64,000 nucleotides of DNA, taken from contig OZ025213.1 of NCBI GenBank assembly GCA_964019055.1, positions 10,226,583 through 10,290,582 of the forward strand, in the 5' to 3' direction. Below are positions 61,071-64,000 of the stretch, piece after piece. This DNA comes from Anthopleura xanthogrammica (taxonomy: Eukaryota > Cnidaria > Anthozoa > Actiniaria > Actiniidae). A program made the position numbers and the translations under genes. The notes under the pieces are model-generated. The model searched no databases, was not told the origin of the DNA, and saw nothing but the letters and a program-made list of their open reading frames with translations. Numbering within the stretch: the first letter of the stretch is position 1; each line of letters starts with the position of its first letter.

Positions 61071-61814
61071 GCAGTCTAATTTTTGCGTTTATAATTAACG
61101 TTTATAATTACCTTCTATCTTACCTTGTAGCTGTAGTGATCGGTTTTTGACTTTTTATCCCTTTACAGTTACAAACATCTTTTAATGATGTCTTTGTCAT
61201 GTACATAAGTCAGTTGATGTTTTATACTTAAATATGCATTACATGAAGCTGTAAAATAAAGTTGTACAATAAAACATAAACTCTTCACACCAGTAGAGTT
61301 GATTCTTCTAGATCACGAAGGAAAGTATTTAGTGAATTGCTCGCTGACTGAAAATTAAAATCATCAAAGAAAGGTAATGAATCGCATGCCTCGAGATCTC
61401 ATTGCTATTCTATACTAAATCAACCTCGAGCTCATGCAATCATAATATATAATACAATATTTCTGGCACTTTACCCCCTGAGTCCCCCCCCCCCCCTCTC
61501 CCCCCCCCCCCCCCCCCCCCCCGGGGGGCGTTTTTCGAAGATTCGTTTTAAGTTCCTAGAAAGAGAAAAACCTGTTTAACAAGTTCGGCGTAGCAGTGGG
61601 CTGTCAATCAAAATATTATTGGGAATTTCCCGGAAACCAATCAGCCAATTCCTTTGGCGTATAAACACAACAGCTCGTGTATTGTTCTACTATTTTTTAA
61701 ATTTTATTTTAAGACGTTGCTGACATATTTTAAGAGTAGATTTTATATTTTCATCAATTCTGGGAAAGACAAGTCGGCAGAGGAACTTTGCTCAACAGCA
61801 AACCTGGTTGAAAC
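61071..61814 (+). promoter_or_regulatory. Upstream region of pseudo-JAB 6
   Basis: TTCCTAGAA (61553-61561) and the overlapping pair GGGAATTTCCC (61621-61631) with TTCCCGGAA (61627-61635), i.e. a kB-type site sharing bases with a STAT-type site. A C-run interrupted by TCTC and ending in a G-run spans 61486-61528 and may be an assembly weak point. Confidence 0.55.
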
Positions 61815-63085
61815 ATGTCGAAAACTGTGACGACTATTACCATTCATCGCGGAGAGCTACTGCAGATCAAGAGAATAATAATAAGAGACAAGAAAAGTAA
61901 GAATCTTAAGGGCAGATTATATGGACTCTACACCGAATCAGATCAGCCAGTTGTACTGATAGTATGTGGTGGTGTTAAAAATACGAAGAAAATAGACGAC
62001 TATTTATGGGAAAAGCATAAACTGTTGCCACTCGGGGAATGGATCGTGAGTATCGTACCAAATTCCAAGAAAGGTAATTGTTTTTTATTAAAGGATAAGA
62101 ATTGGATGCATTGTACTTGTTCATGTGCTATATATTTCTATATAGCTGGTTATTATTTGTGTTATAGTGTGCGACCGAAGATCTGGTTTTCTTTGCAGTC
62201 TTCTTCTTCTTAGTCGAACATTTTATATTTGTATTTGTACTTGCAGATCAAAGAGATTCAAACATTACTGTGACATTTGACAATGAAGGGGAAATTGTCA
62301 TTGCACATTTCAGAGGCAAGGAGGCTAATCGAGGTGAGTAGTTACTGCGGATTCTTGGTACAGTTAGTACAGTTTGCATTACACATGTTGGGACTATGCA
62401 TACACAGTATGTCACGGCTTTGCATTATGTCACGCGTGTAAGGCTGAATATTGAAATATTCTTGCTTCTTAATTTTGCATCTAAATAAAGGTAGATAAGA
62501 AGTATCGTACAGGTTTTCGAGGAGTACAGTAGTATTATAGTCAGTAATCTGATAGACTTTTACTTTTTATTCTTAGATGTTATTGAAGGTCAAAGTGCTT
62601 TTCGTGAGTGCCAGAGCCTAACAAAGTACCTACAAGATAAAACAAATTTAGACAGCTCGCCAATAAAAATAGAAGAAAAACAAATGCCATCAGAACATCA
62701 GCCACCTGGGACTGACGATGTATCGTGCTGTACTCGCACATCTCAGTGGTACAACACTGATCGAGATACCTTCCAGAACACCTTTAATTTTGTGCGTAGT
62801 ACCTTTCCAGATGATGGGATGGTCGAGGTGTCTCGAAACACTTCAACAGAAGACATATCCTTCAAGTTCAACCATTCTCAGTTCTCTTGGGTTATTGAAT
62901 TCCCTGCAGAATTTCCTAGTGGTAATGTTATACTGAAAAGGATTAGGGGTAGCGAGGAAAACGTATTACCATTGCAGCAACACACAGCAAATTTAGCAAA
63001 CACGAAGAATATGTTAAGAGAGAATTTTTTTAACATGTGTAAGTGTCAAAAGTGTTTTAGTCGAGAACCGCAAAGTTGGGTGTAA
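61815..63085 (+). CDS. Pseudo-JAB 6: JAB-like domain without JAMM residues plus RWD-like domain, three exons
   Basis: Exons 61815-62073, 62247-62333 and 62577-63085 join in frame with phase 1 GT-AG introns to give 284 residues. The first 100 residues follow the JAB pattern but with LKGRLYGLYT in place of ETGGDLFGLW and LPLGEWIVSI in place of CHIGEWHSHH, so Glu and both His are gone. The C-terminal domain (WYNTDRDTFQNTFNF...WVIEFPAEFPSGNVILKR) matches those of JAB4 and JAB5 and ends in CKCQKCF. Unlike the active JABs it has introns. It is a probable non-catalytic partner or reader. Confidence 0.7.
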
Positions 63086-63648
63086 TGACATAAGGAAGAT
63101 CGTTTTTGACGGTAGGAATTAAATAATCAATGAAAATAATATTCAATTCATTTATTGCGTGACAAGGAATCTTAATATGAGGACATGAATAGACTAACTA
63201 GACCCCACAATAACCTCCCACAATAAGATATTTCCTTCAAAAATACATAAATAAAAAAGAAAATGTGGAATCTCAATAAAGAAAAACTTACTCTCAGTTG
63301 CATTAATAAAAACATTACAAAAACAACCGTTGTGTGTGTTACAATTTTTTTAAATGTATTTTCTTTAAACATGCTAACGTAGCAGTTTCACTTTCGATGG
63401 TGCATGTATTATCAAGCACAGATTCCTGGAAGAAGGAAGGAATGACGGAAGTAAGACCGGTTTGTCTAGTTTACCTGTCAATCAAAATCGGACTCATTTC
63501 CGAGAATCCGATTGAATTCTGCAAACAGACGATTATCCAGCAACCAGAAGGACTGGAGAGGGAAAATTTACTATTGATTCAGGTCGTTGTCGTGGTTTAG
63601 TTGATATATATTACGAGATTACATTATCTAGGAAGTCTAAAGGCAAGA
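63086..63648 (+). promoter_or_regulatory. Upstream region of pseudo-JAB 7
   Basis: STAT-type sites TTCCTGGAA (63423-63431) and TTCCGAGAA (63498-63506) lie 140-230 bp before the ATG at 63649. No kB-type site seen. Confidence 0.45.
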
Positions 63649-64000
63649 ATGGCACCCATCATCACAGTACACCGAGGTGAGCTCCTTCAGATCAAGAGAA
63701 TGATCGAGAAAGGTAAAGGTAAAAACAAAGGCAAAGGCAAAGGCAAAGGGGATCTAAGAGGAGATATCTATGGGCTACGAACCGAGTCTCGACAACCAGT
63801 CATACAATTCGTTTGTGGCCAAAATGATAAAGCACAGACAGATATGTTACGGAATGGTCATGGACTGCTGAAGCTTGGGGAGTGGGTTGTACAGCCGCTT
63901 CCCGAGAGAAGTAAGTTTTTTCATAATTTAACTATGCGCCAAGCTACAGAAAGAAATAGTAATGGAAATTTCATTGAAATATGTTTGTAGCATTGTCGCT
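63649..64000 (+). CDS. Pseudo-JAB 7 (partial, runs off the window)
   Basis: Exon 1 is 63649-63910 with a GTAAGT donor and the same phase 1 junction as pseudo-JAB 6. It encodes ITVHRGELLQIKRMIEKG, a GKGKGKG-rich loop (coded by an AAAGGC repeat), LRGDIYGLRTES in place of the catalytic ETGG segment, and LLKLGEWVVQPL in place of the HxH segment. All JAMM ligands are absent. Later exons, expected to include the RWD-like domain, lie beyond position 64000. It is a tandem paralogue of pseudo-JAB 6. Confidence 0.65.

Noticed and set aside
35276..64000. Bacterial contamination as the source of the cluster
   Set aside because: Genes lie singly on both strands with long AT-rich gaps, MITEs and animal-type upstream motifs, and two JAB relatives have GT-AG introns; there is no operon layout.

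Overview
This is nuclear DNA of an animal, most likely a cnidarian such as a coral or sea anemone. That placement is an inference from gene content and the AT-rich, intron-rich style; I could not check it against any genome. The evidence is a receptor tyrosine kinase with 16 exons and GT/AG splice sites, class A GPCRs, an LRR-GPCR with a 72-nt LRR exon, a C7orf57-like gene, and many short inverted-repeat transposons and minisatellites.

Layout. Positions 1-4.5 kb are non-coding with small inverted-repeat elements. At 4.5-5.7 kb is a minus-strand GPCR split by a short poly(A)-tailed insertion with a target-site duplication. At 8.0-8.7 kb is a C7orf57-like gene. From 10.05 to 18.06 kb lies a minus-strand immunoglobulin-superfamily receptor with a very recent 1.5-kb duplication that doubles one Ig exon, and an 80-bp array that repeats a splice donor five times. 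From 19.6 to 26.6 kb is a plus-strand receptor tyrosine kinase whose signal-peptide and V-like exons resemble those of the Ig receptor. From 27.9 to 33.2 kb is a minus-strand LRR-GPCR with 111-bp and 84-bp minisatellites in its introns.

The main discovery is at 35.3-64 kb: a dense cluster that looks like a complete bacterial-type ubiquitin-like conjugation system inside an animal genome. It holds two ThiF-type E1 genes, one prokaryote-like E2, four JAB/JAMM isopeptidases with intact metal ligands, and three JAB-like proteins that have lost the catalytic residues (one is cut by the window edge). JAB3, JAB5 and two of the pseudo-JABs also carry an RWD/UBC-like domain. Seven small proteins are built from an F-D-P-x-(T/S)-G-(K/R)-L hairpin motif; six end near a conserved G-x-G-G-F-F (or GGHF) and one ends in QGYF. 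They are the natural candidate modifiers. The E1, E2, intact JAB and modifier genes are intronless, unlike their neighbours, which suits acquisition from bacteria followed by local duplication and gene conversion.

Regulation. Upstream regions of most cluster genes, and of the Ig receptor and RTK, carry repeated TTCNNNGAA palindromes (STAT/GAS type). Many cluster genes also carry perfect GGGRNWYYCC-type palindromes (NF-kB type). Upstream of JAB5 these form a tandem array of about six units. I infer an immune-inducible locus, an analogue of the vertebrate ISG15 system assembled from bacterial-type parts. None of this has been tested by search or experiment here.
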